Made by a program: the position numbers and the translations under genes. Positions 44,337 to 59,200 of a DNA stretch of 64,000 nucleotides are shown here, one piece after another. This DNA is from Blastocladiella emersonii ATCC 22665. Its lineage: Eukaryota; Blastocladiomycota; Blastocladiomycetes; Blastocladiales; Blastocladiaceae. The first letter of the stretch is position 1. The number at the start of each line of letters is the position of its first letter. The DNA lies in assembly GCA_025594325.1 (NCBI GenBank), contig JANHCV010000010.1, positions 1,116,001 through 1,180,000 on the forward strand. The letters are read 5' to 3'. Under the pieces are notes generated by a model. The model was not told the origin of the DNA. It did not search any database and saw nothing but the letters and a program-made list of their open reading frames with translations.

Positions 44337-45362
44337 TAAACGCATAGATCCTCTTTTTGCTCATCGTGTTGGCGGGTGGAGAGCGGGAACACGTTCCGTT
44401 GAGCTCGGTCGGTTGAGTTGCATCACGCCCGTGAAGTGGCGGACAAGCAGCGCGCAGCATGGGTCACGGCCAGGCCGAAATGAACGCCACCGCAGCCGGA
44501 GGAGAACGGAGCGGGCCGGGGCAGGGTGGCACAGCAGCAGCAGCAACGTCTCGCCTCCGAAACGCGGCGCCGTGATTGGCTGGCCCGGGGCCGAGGGCGT
44601 GCACGCGTGTGAGACAAAAATCCATCGCGGTGCCTGGTCCGACACTGCGACACTCACGCCCGAGAGAAGAAGGGAGACGTTCTTTCACGCGACGCGACGC
44701 GCGCGACACGGGGGAGGAGACATCAGCCGGGCCGAAAGGGGACGGGGCAGCGCAGCCGGAAGCTAGCGCCTCGATCGGGGAGGGAGGGAGGCGGGCGCGT
44801 GCGCAGCAGCGGCAACAAGCGAGCGGAGATGAGATGGTGGGTGGCGCGGTGGCGGCGGCGGGAGACAAAGTGAAATCGCGCCGTTCACCAGTCATGCGGA
44901 TCACATGCGCGGCGGTTTTCGCGGTTTTCGGGCGGCGGCGCGGCGCCGTGCGCAGCGTTTACGCCACGCTGGCGGGCTCGGCCGGCGCGACGACGACGAC
45001 GGCCGGCGATTAAAATCACCGTGATGGCCGCATAAAAAATCTTGAGCCATGTGAGACAGAGTTTCTGGGCGGGACGGGCCGTGAGGCGTGGGGGCGCGAG
45101 GCAGCGCGGCCGATCCCCCTGGTGGCAACCCCGGCGCGCCCCCTGCTGACCGCGCCAAACACGCACTCTCACACGGCGGCGCTGCTGCTGGCTTCCCAGA
45201 CGCCGCCCCGCCCGCCCCGCCGCCGCCCGCCCGCCCGCGCCCCCCTCTCCCTCCCTCCCCTCTTTAGCGCGCCCGCACCCGCCGACCCATCCTCTCTCCT
45301 CGTCGCGCACTCTCTCTCCCGAGCTCAGCTTCCCCCCCACCCCACTCCCCCCACTCTTCAAC
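44337..45362. promoter_or_regulatory. Upstream region of beta-tubulin, about 1 kb
   Basis: No gene is seen. An A-rich patch (CATAAAAAATC, about 45028-45040) lies about 325 bp before the TUB2 ATG. The last 120 bp (45237-45358) are a long C/T-rich tract, a pattern common upstream of strongly expressed fungal genes. The first 100 bp are the PRL 3' flank. Confidence 0.5.
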
Positions 45363-47543
<2,181 letters not shown>

Positions 47544-47726
47544 GCCACTGGTTGGTCGCTTGTGTATCACCCCCCACCTTCACTCTTCTCTTCATGGCAT
47601 GTTATTCTTCGCACTGCCCCCGCCTCTCTCTCTCCCCTTCCCCAACCAACTGTACCTTGATGTTTTTCTATCGTCTCGTCTTCTCTCTGCCGTTGTTTCC
47701 ATGTCGCTGCTGCTGCGCAAAAACGA

Positions 47727-49933
47727 TCAAATTCCCTCCCACAACTCTGCTCGCTCTGCTCTTCCTTCCTTACCCCCGAAACGTTGAACAAGTGGAACTC
47801 CCCTCCCCTCCCTCCCTCTCGCCTTATACGCGGGCGGCGGGCGGGCGTCGTGGCCGTGGTGCGGGACCGAGGGCTCGGCCGGGTTGAAGGTGTACGCCGG
47901 GACGGGCGAGTACGGCGGGGGCGCAGGGCGCTCGTCGCGCGACAGCGGCGCGGGCGGGAAGGGCGTCAGGCCGGGGCGGTAGTCGTGCACAGCGCCCGCG
48001 TCGTGTTGGTTCGCGCCGCCAAAGGCGGAGCTTGGAGGCAGCGGGCCCGAGCGCGGGGTCCCGTCACTGGCGGGACGGCCGAACGCCGTTGGCGGCGCCG
48101 TGGACCAGGACGGCGCGGACGGCGGATACCGACCGAGCTCGCTGCGGCCTGCGTCAGCCCCAGTGGCTGAAACACCGGCCGGGCGCGACGCGTGACGCGT
48201 CGAGCTCGCGGCCGCCGCCACAGCCGCCGCCGCCGCCACAGCCGCCGCCGCCGACGAGCTTGCCGCCGCGGCCGCGGCCACCGCCGCCGACGAGCTTGCC
48301 GCCGCGGCCGCGGCCACCGCCGCCGACGAGCTTGCCGCCGCGGCCGCGGCCACCGCCGCCGTCGAGGTGCGGCCGGCGCCGGGACGCGCAAACGGCACCG
48401 GGGGGAATGCGGAACCCTGCGCCGTGGCCTTGCCGATGATCCAGTCGAGCGTCAGGTGCTCGCTGCGCTTCGCGTCCATGCAGAAGCTGCGAGCGATTCG
48501 AATGACGTCGATGTAGCGCAGCGGCACGTGCATGTCCTCGGCGTTGCCGCCGATGAACAGGCAGTACCTGCCATTCTTCTCGCACTCGATGCAGCGGTGC
48601 GGCTGCCCCTTGAGCAGCTCCCTGGCGACCGACACGTACTTGGACACCTCCGACTCCTCGGCCGTGAGCACCATGTCACCCGACTTCACGTCGATGGGCG
48701 GCAGACCTGCAATGGTGGTGAGCGCGATGGTGATGCGGGAGTCCACCACGCCCGACCCCAGAACCACGGGCTCGAAGCGGAGTCGGCGAAAAACGACGAG
48801 CTGGGCGAGCTTGAACGAGGCCGCGTTGTGGATGTAGTCGTCGAGCACCTGGATCATGATGACCTCGGCCCACCGATCGCCGAGCATCGAGCGGGCAATC
48901 TCCTGCATCGTACGCTTAAAGTCGTCGTAGCACACGAAGATGGACGAGGACACCTCAAACGTGTTGGAGATCTGCTCGGCGTCCTTGTCGGGCAGGATGG
49001 TGATGTCAAACTCGAGGAGGCGGTGCACGACGCCCGTGAGCACGCCCGCGTTGCGGTACCCGTTCTCAGGGTCTTCTTGGTCTTGGACGGGAGGAGCGGG
49101 GGGAGCGGGGGGAGCGGGAGGGGCGTCTTTGTCGCGCGCCCGAGCGGGAACGACGAACCACGCGGTGGATGCGACGGCGGTTGGCGTAGCGGCGGCCGGG
49201 GCCGGAACGGGGGTCGTGGCCGTGGCCGGCGCAGATGCGCTCGTGGCCGTAGCCGTACCCACGCGGGACGACTGGCGCGAGATGTAGGTGTTGGTGTCGA
49301 TGATGCCGGTTCCCTTGCTGTGGGCGGGGACGTGGTCGTTAGCATCAGCGCACACTGCGTGTGGGAGAGGCAGGTCAACGTACTTAACAGCTTCAAACCG
49401 ACCATGACACTCGAGGCAGAAGCGCAGCCTCAGGTGCGTACCGCCAGCGACAAGAGCGCGCGCGGCGTCGCTAGCCATCCACGCGAACGCCGGCATCCAC
49501 AGCACCGAGTCCTTGAGGAAGGCCTGGCGCGCCGCATTCTCGTCGTTGGACAGGTTGCTGTGCGCGAAGCCGTACTCTACGTGCGAGGGACAAGGGCAGG
49601 TCAGTTCGAGGTTCTTGACGCGACGCGGAGCCCTTGCGTCGCCGTACCCCTGTGGAGATGGCGATTCTTTGTGCGAGGCGCGGTGCACGTGAAGCCGGCG
49701 CAGTTCTCCTGGCCGTCCGCGGGGTCGATGTGGCCGAAGCAGACCCCGCAGTGAAGGCAGCTTTGGGCCGAGACGGTGGCCACAGGGACGTGACCCCTCG
49801 TCTTGCGCGCGGTGACGTGATGCTGCTCGAAGTCGGACGCGGTGATCTGGCGGGCGGCAGCCTCGCGCGCGCGACGGACCGCGACGGCGCCGTTGATGGC
49901 CACGGCCTCGGCGTTGTTGTCGGTGCCCACCAT
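47727..49933 (-). CDS. Unrecognised Cys-containing protein with Ala/Ser repeats, 689 aa
   Basis: Three exons: 49933-49648, 49576-49384 and 49317-47727 (introns 71 and 66 nt; the second has a GCTAAC branch site). Cysteine clusters look metal-binding: SCLHCGVCFGHIDPADGQEN with CAGFTC (about residues 57-83), RFCLECHGRF (about 150) and HRCIECEKNGRYCLFIGG (about 450). A globular core lies between (FEVSSSIFVCYDDFKRTMQE, DRWAEVIMIQVLDDYIHNAA, FEPVVLGSGVVDSRITIALT, MHVPLRYIDVIRIARSFCMD). The Cys pairs and the IFVCYDD segment recur nowhere I recognise, so I assign no function. After the core come Ala/Ser runs encoded by a 36-bp triple repeat, then a Pro/Ser/Tyr-rich tail ending past PPPAYKARG. The exact C-terminus is uncertain. 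Convergent with TUB2. Confidence 0.7.
48247..48354 (+). repeat. Three perfect tandem copies of a 36-bp unit inside a coding region
   Basis: Units at 48247-48282, 48283-48318 and 48319-48354 each start GCCGCCGACGAGCTTGCC and are identical. On the coding (minus) strand each gives 12 residues of Ala with a Ser-Ser-Ser core. Partial units flank both sides. Copy number is likely to vary between strains. Confidence 0.9.
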
Positions 49934-50583
49934 GAGGACGACCGAACGAGGTGAGGGAGAGGGGGCGACAACACTACGGGCCTCGCGCGGGTTTTGTACG
50001 GTTGGCGGCGGCCCGATCGATCCCGCCCGAGCGTCTCGCTCTCGTTCTCGCACTCACTCCCTCGACTTTGGCTCTCGTGACCGTATCCTCATGGGGCCGG
50101 AGCATCATCTCGCTCGCTCACATGGCCTCAAGTCGCGAGGAAAACGTCAAGGGAGAGAGAGGATCTCGCTTCAGTCGCACTCAGGTCTCTTGCCTCGTCG
50201 GGTTATATTTCCGAGCCTCTGCAGGCGCAAGGCGGGGCGCCGCAACGCGCAAGCAAGCCGCCTGCAACCAGGCTGTTGCTGCAGCTTGCTTGCGCGCGCG
50301 CAAAGCGCAACCGCAAGCAAAACCCTTGCGCCGTGTCCTGTCTCTTCTGAAAATGGCTGTAGACGCCCCTTCTTCTTTTGCAACACACCTCCCTCTTGAC
50401 CGCTGAGGCTCGGCGTAGTGGTCGCGTTTAAGGTCGCGCCGACCTTCCGGGTGAGCGACGTGGCGGTCATGCATCGCGTGACGCGCACGCCACGCCGATC
50501 GCCACGCGGAGCGCCGCATTCGCTTCTCCGCTTCGCTCTCCCGCCCTCTTGCTCTCCCGCTAAATATCGGCGCGCGCGCCTGC
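49934..50583. promoter_or_regulatory. Divergent promoter region, 650 bp
   Basis: Lies between the unrecognised Cys-protein gene (minus) and the PPP1R21-like gene (plus). At 50221-50330 it has a locally repetitive GCAAGC/CGCAAGC-rich patch (for example GCGCAAGCAAGCCGCC, TTGCTTGCGCGCGCG). No gene is seen in it. Confidence 0.45.
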
Positions 50584-53239
50584 ATGCATCACACTACGGC
50601 CACCTCCATGTCATCGACACCATCAGGCCTACCCGCGCACCCCGCCTCGCGCGCCAACTCGCCCGCGCGCAGCGACCGCAGCGGCGCGCCCTCTGCCGCG
50701 AGTGCCGCTCGTGGACCGAGTCCAGGGAGTAGTACCAGCGCGGCGCGCCGCCCGCGGCCCGTGTCCGGCGGCGGGTTCGACGGGCTGCTCGGTCGGTCAA
50801 CGGCGACGCCGACGGCGACCGCGTCGATGCGCACCGCGCCCGCGACGACCGCCGCCGGAGGTGGCGATGGCGGGCTCGCGGGCCAGCTGGGTAAGGCGAA
50901 AGCGCAGGTCATGGTGCTGCGCAAGGCGTTGCTCGAGGTTCGTCCACTCTCCCTCCGACCCCGCATCATCCATTGCTAACTTTCGGAGGACAGGAACGCG
51001 ACCGCTCCTCATCCCTCCGCGCGCTCGCCGACGAAAAAGACGCGCTGGTCCGCGCGCACGCACAGAAACTCGACGCAGCGCAGTTCCACGCCGCCGCGCT
51101 CACCCGGCGCGTCGAGCAGCTGCAGCGCGAGGTGCAGGCCGCCGGCACTTCTGCCGCTTCCGCTGCGCGGCCCGCATCCCGAACCTCATCCATCGCGTCG
51201 TGGTTCGCCGGCGGCGGCGGGAGCAGCCGCGCGTCTCCGTCGCCGCAACCGCCCGCCGCCGACGCCGAGGTACGGGTGCAAGCGCTCGAGGCCGAGCTCG
51301 CGCGCCGGATCGCCGAGAACGAGAGCTTGCAGTCCCGCCTCGACGATGTCCAGGCGCGCGCAGGGGACGCGGAGCGCGAGGTCACCGAGCGCACGCGGCG
51401 CGCCGAGGAGGAGGTGAAGGCAGCCAAGGCGCGGGTCGCCGAGATGGAGGCGCAGATCGCTGACCGCCAACGGCTGTTTGGCGAGGTCGCCGGGATGGCG
51501 GATCGGATCGCCAAGTACGTTGACCGAGGTAGGTGTGGTCGGCGGGCGGGGAACTGACGACGCGTGCGGGAGTGTAGGCTCAACGCCGAGGTGCGGCAAA
51601 AGGACGACGCTGTCGCCGCGGCAAACAAGGAGGCAGCCGAGGCGCGCGGCGCGGTCGCGGAGACTGCGCGCGCGTTTGTTGTACGTTCACCCCCGCCTCA
51701 TCCCTCGCCGGGATCCCTCCCACTCACGCGTTTTGCGGATAGACGTCATCCCGGTTCACCCAGCTGTGCCAGCGCGCCGCCGCCGAACTCGAGTCCGCGC
51801 TCGAGGCGCAGGCGCTCCGCACGCTCCGCGGGTACGCCGACGTGGTGTCGCAGCAGCTCGGGTACGCGCCCGAGGCCGAGTTTGATGCGCTCGTCAAGGT
51901 ACGGTTTGAGGGTCGTTTGGGGGGAAATGGGGATGTAGCTGACTCAGGTGGGATGTGTGTAGCTGTACGACGTGCTCGGCAAGGTGCCCCGCGCCAGCGA
52001 GTCGCGCGCGGGCAAGTCCAAGTACCTCGAGGCGTTCCTCGCTGCGTACATTGACCTGTACGCCCCATCCATCCCATCGCTCTCCCCCAATCTCACACAG
52101 CCCGCGCGTCCTCCAGGACCAAGGTCGACGGCACCGACGCGTCGGTCCCGCAAAAGCTCCTGGCGCAGGTGCAGCGGCGCAAGTGGGACCCCGAGACCAC
52201 CAACGCGCTGCTCGGCCAGCTCGCGGCGCGTCTCCAGCTCATGTCCGCTAAGCAGCCCGCGCTCCACGTCGCGTGCGCGCGGGTGCAGGACCTGGTGCGT
52301 GTGCTGGGCGAGGATTACGGTACGTTTGAGGTTTCGGTAGTGGGAAGATAGTGCGAGGCTGACGCGTTGGAGGGTGTGTGTAGTGCTGTACCAGCAGGTC
52401 AACCAGGCCATGGCCGCGGGCTCGGCTGACAAGACGTCGGCGGACCTCGCTGGGATGCAGGACGGGATCAAGCTGGTCCTGTCGATCAGCGCATGTACGC
52501 CATTTGCCTCACTCATCACACCCTTGTCCCGCACTCACGCACCACCTTGCCAGACCAATCGCGCACCATCGACAAACTGCGCAAACGCCCGTCGACCGCC
52601 GACGCGTCCACGCAGCTCGCACCGCACGACCTCGCGCCCGTCGAGTCCACGGGCACGCAGACCCGCGCCAAGGCCCTGGTCCACTCGTCCGTCCAGGCCA
52701 CCACCGCCACCACCACCGCGACCGCGCAGACCGACGGGAAACAGCGGTTCTGGGCCGACAGCTCCCTTCGGCCTGTCACGCCGCGGTCCGCGTCGACGTC
52801 GACGTCCGTGGTTGACGAGGGTGAGGAAGAGCCCGCCGATGAGGTCCGCACCGTCAAACTCCCGCCGGGCGCCGCCGAAAACGACGTCAAGCTGCTCCGC
52901 GCGCACTACGTCAAGGTCGTCGCGAAACTCACGCGCGCGGTCCAGGTCGCCGAGGCCCGCGCCAACCGCGCTGAGATCGCCGCGGCACGGCGCGCTAGTG
53001 CCGTTGGGGTGTCGCCGTCGCCGCCTGCGAGCCCGACGCCACAGCACGCGGAACCCGAGCCTGCAGTGGACGACGAGGACGCAGGTGAGCTGCGCGCGAA
53101 AGCCGACGCGCTGCAGGCCGAGCTCGACGCCGCGCGCGACGAGAAGCGCGACGTCGAGGCCAGCTACACGGCCCAGATGCAGATGCTGACCGAGGAAATG
53201 TGCCGGCTGCAGGAGCTTGTCGCGGGGAAGCAGGATTAG
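50584..53239 (+). CDS. PPP1R21-like coiled-coil protein (FERRY complex subunit family), 742 aa, eight exons
   Basis: Exons: 50584-50937, 50994-51514, 51578-51680, 51743-51898, 51963-52057, 52117-52319, 52384-52494 and 52554-53239; introns are 56-64 nt. After a Ser/Pro-rich start the KLRAQ-type segment appears: LGKAKAQVMVLRKALLEERD followed by AAALTRRVEQLQREVQ, aligning with human PPP1R21. Long coiled coils follow (QALEAELARRIAENESLQSR). A helical middle region comes next (FTQLCQRAAAELESALEAQA; LQLMSAKQPALHVACARVQD). The C-terminal coiled coil (LLRAHYVKVVAKLTRAVQVA; YTAQMQMLTEEMCRLQELVA) matches the end of PPP1R21. Length is near the human protein's (about 780). In animals PPP1R21 is the scaffold of the endosomal FERRY complex, a Rab5 effector that carries mRNAs. 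Start could be codon 9. Convergent with RIM15, only 34 bp apart. Confidence 0.82.
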
Positions 53240-53273
53240 ATCACGTCAAAAAAAGTTATAGTGTGTTACCCAC

Positions 53274-56200
53274 TCACTCATCTCCATCACCCTCGTCATC
53301 GTTGACGACCGCAGCCTCGGCCTCGTTCAGCGTCTCGAGCGTCTCGACGTTCTTGAACAGGAACGCGTCGAACTGGCCCTCGGCCTGGATCCGCCGCTCC
53401 AGCGTCGTCTGCGAGTGCGACCCGGACGTGTCCGAGCCCGGCCCACCGCCGTCGCCGCCCGACTTGGACACGCCTTCGGGACTCGCGCTGCGCCGCCCGC
53501 CGCCGCCACCGCCGCCCCACGCCATGGCCGAGTCGGGCCGCCGCAGCAGGTCGTCGGGCGTCAGGATGTCGGGCGCACCAGATCGCGGGGTGTCGGTGCA
53601 GCAGCTGCTGAGGTCGCTCGAGTCGGACGAGGACGAGTCGTCGTCGTCGTCGTCGCCGTCGCTGCTCGAGTGCGTCTCCCGTGCCGCGTCGCTATCCTCG
53701 CTCGCGGCGTACCCGGTCGCCGACCACGCGACGCGCGGGCCCGCGGCGGCAGGCTTGGACCGCCGCCGGCCGCGGGTTTCGGTGACGGCGGAGGCGATCG
53801 CGGACGGCGCGGGCGACCGCTCGGGGCTGCTCGGGACGGACCCGTCGAGGATGAACGAGCGCGGCGAGGTCGCCGAGGACACCGCGTCGTCGTCGTCGTC
53901 GTCCCCCAAACTGCTGCCGGCGAGCGACGGGGCCATGGACGGCGGGAGCGCGCGGTGCATGGCGGCGGCCGTGAGCGAGCTGGCGACCGACGGCACGCTG
54001 GACTTGCGGCGCTGCTGGTGCGCCGCCGAGGACCGCGCAACGGGCGAGGCGTCGCGGCTCGACACGGATGGCGCAGGCGCGGGCTCGCGCGACGCGAACT
54101 CGGCGCTCATGTCGATATTCCGGACCATGTTGCGGGCATCGAAATAGCTCGTATCCGTCCCGTCGTCGGGGTTGGGCACGAACGGCGGCGTCGTCGAGCG
54201 CAGGTTGGCCCACGAAATATCCTTGAAGAACGGGTGCGCCTTCAGGTCGCGCGCGTGGAACCGCTTCTTCGGGTCGGGCTCGAGCAGCTTGGTGATGAGG
54301 TCGTGCGCGTCCGCCGGCAGCGTGCCGGGCTCGGGCCACTGGATGTGGTGGTTCAGGATGTTGCGGAAGATCAGCTCGGGCGTCTCGTCCGTGAACGGCG
54401 GGTACCCGCACAGGAACTCGAACAGGCACACGCCCAGCGCCCACCAGTCGACGCGCGTGTCGTGGCCGACTCCCAACAAAAGTTCGGGCGCGAGGTAGTC
54501 GGGCGTGCCCAGGCAGTCCTCGCGGTTCGACCCGCGCTTGAGCGTCGCGGGCTTCGCGGGGTCCGCGGTGGCGCCGTTCGGCGACGTGTTCCCCGGGCGC
54601 GCGAGGGACCGGCGGCCGAGCGACCGGAACGGCTCCGCGGGCTTCTCCGCCGCCCCACCCGCCCCGCTGCCGTTGGCCGGAAACTCGTCCTGGTCCTTGA
54701 CCGAGATGCGCGCGAGCCCGAAATCCGTGAGCTTGATGTGTCCCTTGCGGTCGATGAGGACGTTGTCGGGTTTCACGTCGCGGTGCGTGATCCCGTGCGC
54801 GTGCAGGTACTCGAGGGCGAGCGCCATTTCGGCCGTGTAGATGGCAGCCATGGGCGGCTCGAACTGGCCGTAGACGGCGAGTAGCGAGCTCAGGTCGCCG
54901 CCGATCATGTACTCCATGACCAGGAACAGGTAGTTGGCCGACGCGAACGCGTAGTACAGTCGGACGATGAACGGCGTGTTGGCGAGCGCCAGCGCGCGGC
55001 GTTCCGCCATGACGTGCGAGACCATGTTCTTGCGGATCTACAGACGGAGCGAGGGGGGGCGAGTCAGATAACTACACGCGAAGCGGTGAAAGCAAAGGCG
55101 TACCATGTCGTCCTTCTTGAGAATCTTGATCGCAAACAGATCGCCCGTCGTCTTCTTGCGCGCGAGGTACACGCGGCCGAACGCGCCCTTGGAGATGGGC
55201 TTGAGGAACTCAAAGTCGTTGATGCTCGGGATCTTGCGGCTGCGGCGGCCGCCGGGCGAGCCCGTCGACGACGACACGCTCGGATCGCGCCGCGTGCGCG
55301 GGGCCGGGACCGGGCTGCTCGCGACCGCTGGCGCCGCTGCCGCCGTGGTGGGGGTCGATGCAGGCGCTGCGGGGGCGGGCGATGGCGAGGCGGGCGACCC
55401 ACTGCCGCCGTTGGACGCCGCCGCCGCAGCAACCCCGGCCGCGACCGCCGCCTGGCCCACGAGCCCAGCGAGCGCCGCGAGGCCGGATGGCCCGCTGAAA
55501 CTCCCGCCGGGCGTCGCGGTGCCGGGCGCGGCGCCGTTCGCGCCGCCGTACAGGAGGGCCTGGAACAGGGACATGGCCTTGTAGCTGTACGCCGCGGCGT
55601 ACGCGGACGGCGACGCGTCCGAGTCGTAGGCGGTCGCGGTGGTCGCGGTCGACGCGTTGGACGACGTCGAGTTGCGCCGCGTGCGGCGCGTGCGCTCCAA
55701 CAACACGACCGGATGGCGCGCGACCTTCTCCTGGTACGCCTGCATGTTGCGGAGCTTGTCGACGGCGAGCGCGAGCATCTGGCGGGCGAGGTCGCGGAGG
55801 ACCGGGTCGTCGATGCGCCGGCTGCGCGCGGCGACGCCGTCGAGCGCCGCCTGCAGCTTGCCAATGTACTTTTGCGCCTTGGCGACCGCGTCGTCGCGCT
55901 TTTCGTCCAGGTCCGCCAGACGGCTGCCGTACCGGATCAGGTGCTCGGCCTCGCGCGACGTCTCGAACACGCGCGCGGCCATGGCGGACGGCAGCGATGG
56001 CGCGGCGCTCGCGGCGCGCGACGGGGACGAGGCGGGCGACGACCGGTCGCCGTGCGTGTACCCGCCGAAGTGTGTTCCGCCGTGCGTCGCGACGGTGCCC
56101 GCGACACTCTCCGCAGGCCCGACGGCCGAAACCGACATGGACCCGCCCCCACCGCCGACGGACACACTCCCAGTACCACTGCTGCTGGCGCCAGCCTCGA

Positions 56201-59200
56201 GCGCGTTCTTGCGCTTGACGACCTGGCTGATGAGCTTGCGGACCTGGACGTCGCCGTGGTACAGGCGCATTTCGATATCCTGCGACAGCTTGCAGATCTT
56301 GGAGTGGTCGTCGAGCGTCGCCGCGTCGACCATCTCCTCGCAGATCCGGCACAGCACCTCGCGCCCGCCCGTCTGCGCCGGCGGCGGCGCCGGAGTGGCC
56401 GTCGCCGCGAAAGAGGTCATGGACGAGGTCCGCGTCGGCGAAAGCGGCGACGAGCCCGCGCGGGGACGGAGGCGACGTGCGAGACCGGGCGTCGCGGCGA
56501 TCGGGGACGTCGAGACGGGCGCGAGGACGGGTTTTGTGGAAGTGGACAGCGACTCGTGTGTGCGCGACCGCTCGAGCGTCGGCGGGCGCGGCGGGACGAT
56601 CGCCGTCGCCGTCGTCTTCACGGTGGGAGGCGACGTGAGCGGCGACTCGGGCGCCGACGCGGGGCGGCCGTGCGCGGTCGCGGTGCCTGGGCGCGCCGCG
56701 GGGACCGGGACCGGCGCCGAGGTCGCGGACGGCGACGTGGCCTGCTCGAGCTTCGCGATCACCGACGCGGGCGGGGTGCCCGGCGGGCCGGCCGCGACCG
56801 GGGGCGGCTGGAGCTTCGGCACGGGGACCGGCGGGGTCGCGGGCGCAACGGGGAGCGGCGCCTCGATCTCGTCGATCGTCTCGACCGTCGCCAGGTTCGG
56901 CGCGCTCGTCGCCTTACCGGGCGTCTGCGCCGGCGTCGCGGCCGACGACGAGGACGTCAGGCTCGACAGCGACCCGCGGATCGCCGACTTGACCGACTTG
57001 AGGAACGACCCGAGCCGTGGGCTCGCGGGCACGGGGGTGCCCGATGGCGTCGGCAGCCCGGCGGGCGGCGGCGGCGCGAGGAGGAACGAGGCCGTCGAGA
57101 CTACCGAGTCGCGGTTCGCTGCTGGATGCGCCTGCGGCACGCGGCGCGGGGTCGCGGCCGCCGACGTGGTGCTGGCGATGGTCGACTCGGACGCGCGGCG
57201 CACGTGCGGGCTCGTCGCAGCGGTCGGAGGCCGAGGGGTCGCGGCGCGGTCGTCAGCGGCCGCCTGCGGGGTCTTGGGCGGCGGCGTCGGCGGCTTCCAC
57301 GCGGGACCGCGCAGCGGCGCGTGCGGCGTCGGCGTCCTGGCAGCGTCAGCGGGGTCGCCGACCGCGTCCTTGGGCGGGAGCGGTGGCGGGATCCCGGCCC
57401 CGCCGGCGCCGCCGACGTCGGTACTGGTGAACGACGCGGACAACGAGCTCTGTCGCTTATGCGCGGGCGCGACGTTGACGAGCGCGGACCCCGACCCCGC
57501 CGACGGCGTCGAGTGGTGCGAGATCGTGAACGACTCGGGCAGAACGAGCGATGACCGGACTGAGCTCGGCTCGCTCCCACTGCCGGAAGCGCGGTACCCG
57601 CCGGTCCCGCCGACGGTCCCGCCGCCCCAGTCGATCCGCGCGGGGCGCGGAGCCACCAGATCCGACTCGCTGCGCGACGGCGAGAGCGACGGCGTCGGCG
57701 ACCCGGACCCGGGGGCGTGCATCTCGCGCAGGAGGTGCGGCGGGAACACGGCGGACGACAGGCGGCGCTGCTCGGCGGTGATGGCGGGCGGCGGCGGGAG
57801 GCCTGCGAGCGACGGTGGTGGGAGCGGGCCGCCGATCGCCATCGCGGGGGACAGCGGCGCCGAGTGCGTGGTCGTCGAGACGGGCGAGGTACCGAGCGCC
57901 GTGTCGAGGGACGGCGACGGGGACGCGCAGCCGCCGGCGGCACCGGTGGACACGTGCGGCTCAAAGAGCGCGGGCGACGAACGCGACCCGGACTTGGACC
58001 TTGCGCGCGCGGCGAGGGCGACGGCGGCGAGCGAGTCGGCCATGCGGCCGCGCGGCTGGCGGCCGCGGAGTCCGCCGCCGCCGAGCGGGGACGGCGAGTA
58101 CACACTACCACTCCCACCACCGCCGCCGCCGCCGTGGAACGAGTAGTCCGAGTCCCAACCGCTGCCGAGGAGGCGCGCGCCCTGCAGGTTGAGGGTGGTA
58201 TCGTTGAGGACCTGGGTGAGGCGGGCGATCGGGGCCCAGATGAAGACGAGGTGGGTGAGCAGGTCCTCGGCGGCGGCGGCGGCGATGGCGAGCGGCTGCT
58301 GGTCGTCGGTGCCCGACCCGAAGTCGACGTCGAAGGCGACGACCTGGGTCGTGGCCTTGTGCTCGACGAGCAGCTGCTGTAGCGTCAGGATCGTGTCCTG
58401 GGCGAAGTTGGTGTTGAGCAGGGCCTCGGCGGGCGTCGCGAGGATCTGGTGCGCGACGCGCTCGACTTTGGCGAGGAGCGGCATGGGCGTCGTGGCTACG
58501 GTGTACGTGTTAGCAACGGTCATGGTCGGAGCGGGAAGGAGGGCGGAGTACCCTGCTGCGACGGCGCAAACGTCGAGGACCGGATGAGCGGCTTGGACGT
58601 GACGAGCCGCCACGGGTTCGCCGTCGACGTCGACGAGCTCGGCCCCGCCTGGTCCCCCTGCGCGAGCCCAAACATGTTTGGCCTTTCGACCGCAGTCGGC
58701 GTCGACGGCGCGGACTGCGTGCCCCACTGGTCGTACCAGGACGCGAGGACGGCGCGGATCGCAGCGTTGGCCTTTTCCTTGAGTGCGAGCAGCTCCTCGG
58801 ACAGCTTCTGGCGGACGTTGAAGTTGGAGGCGGCGCGCACGTCGACGTAGTCGTAAGTCGCGCCGCCGCCGTTGGGCGTCGAGTCGTCGCCACCCGCGGC
58901 AGAGGCGACGGGGAGCAGGTCTTCGGGGAACCCGGCGAGCGCGGGCGCGTGCAGGCTGAGGCTGAGCGGGCGCGGGCCCTGGCTCGCTGAGGATGACGAG
59001 GGAAGAGCGAGCGCTGGGTGCGACAGGTTGACGGGCGAGACGAGCGGGTACGAGCCGTTGGCGCCAGGACCCAAGAAGGCAGCACGGCCGCCCGACGTGG
59101 TGATGACGGGCGAGCCGAGCGGGGTGCCGGCGGTCGTGGCGGAGAGCGACGGCGACGATACCATGGACATGGTCGACCCCCCGCCGCCGCCGCCGCCCGC

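Noticed and set aside
51529-51577. Alternative donor GTAGGT for intron 2 of the PPP1R21-like gene
   Set aside because: It leaves the wrong phase for the following LNAEVRQKD segment; the GTACGT at 51515 restores the frame exactly.
53415-54884. 489-codon plus-strand frame
   Set aside because: Antisense to the RIM15 kinase exon; low-complexity Arg/Gly/Val translation.
55014-57554. 846-codon open frame on the plus strand
   Set aside because: It lies antisense to RIM15 exon 2; the translation is Arg/Gly-rich without domains, a by-product of extreme GC3 in the real gene.
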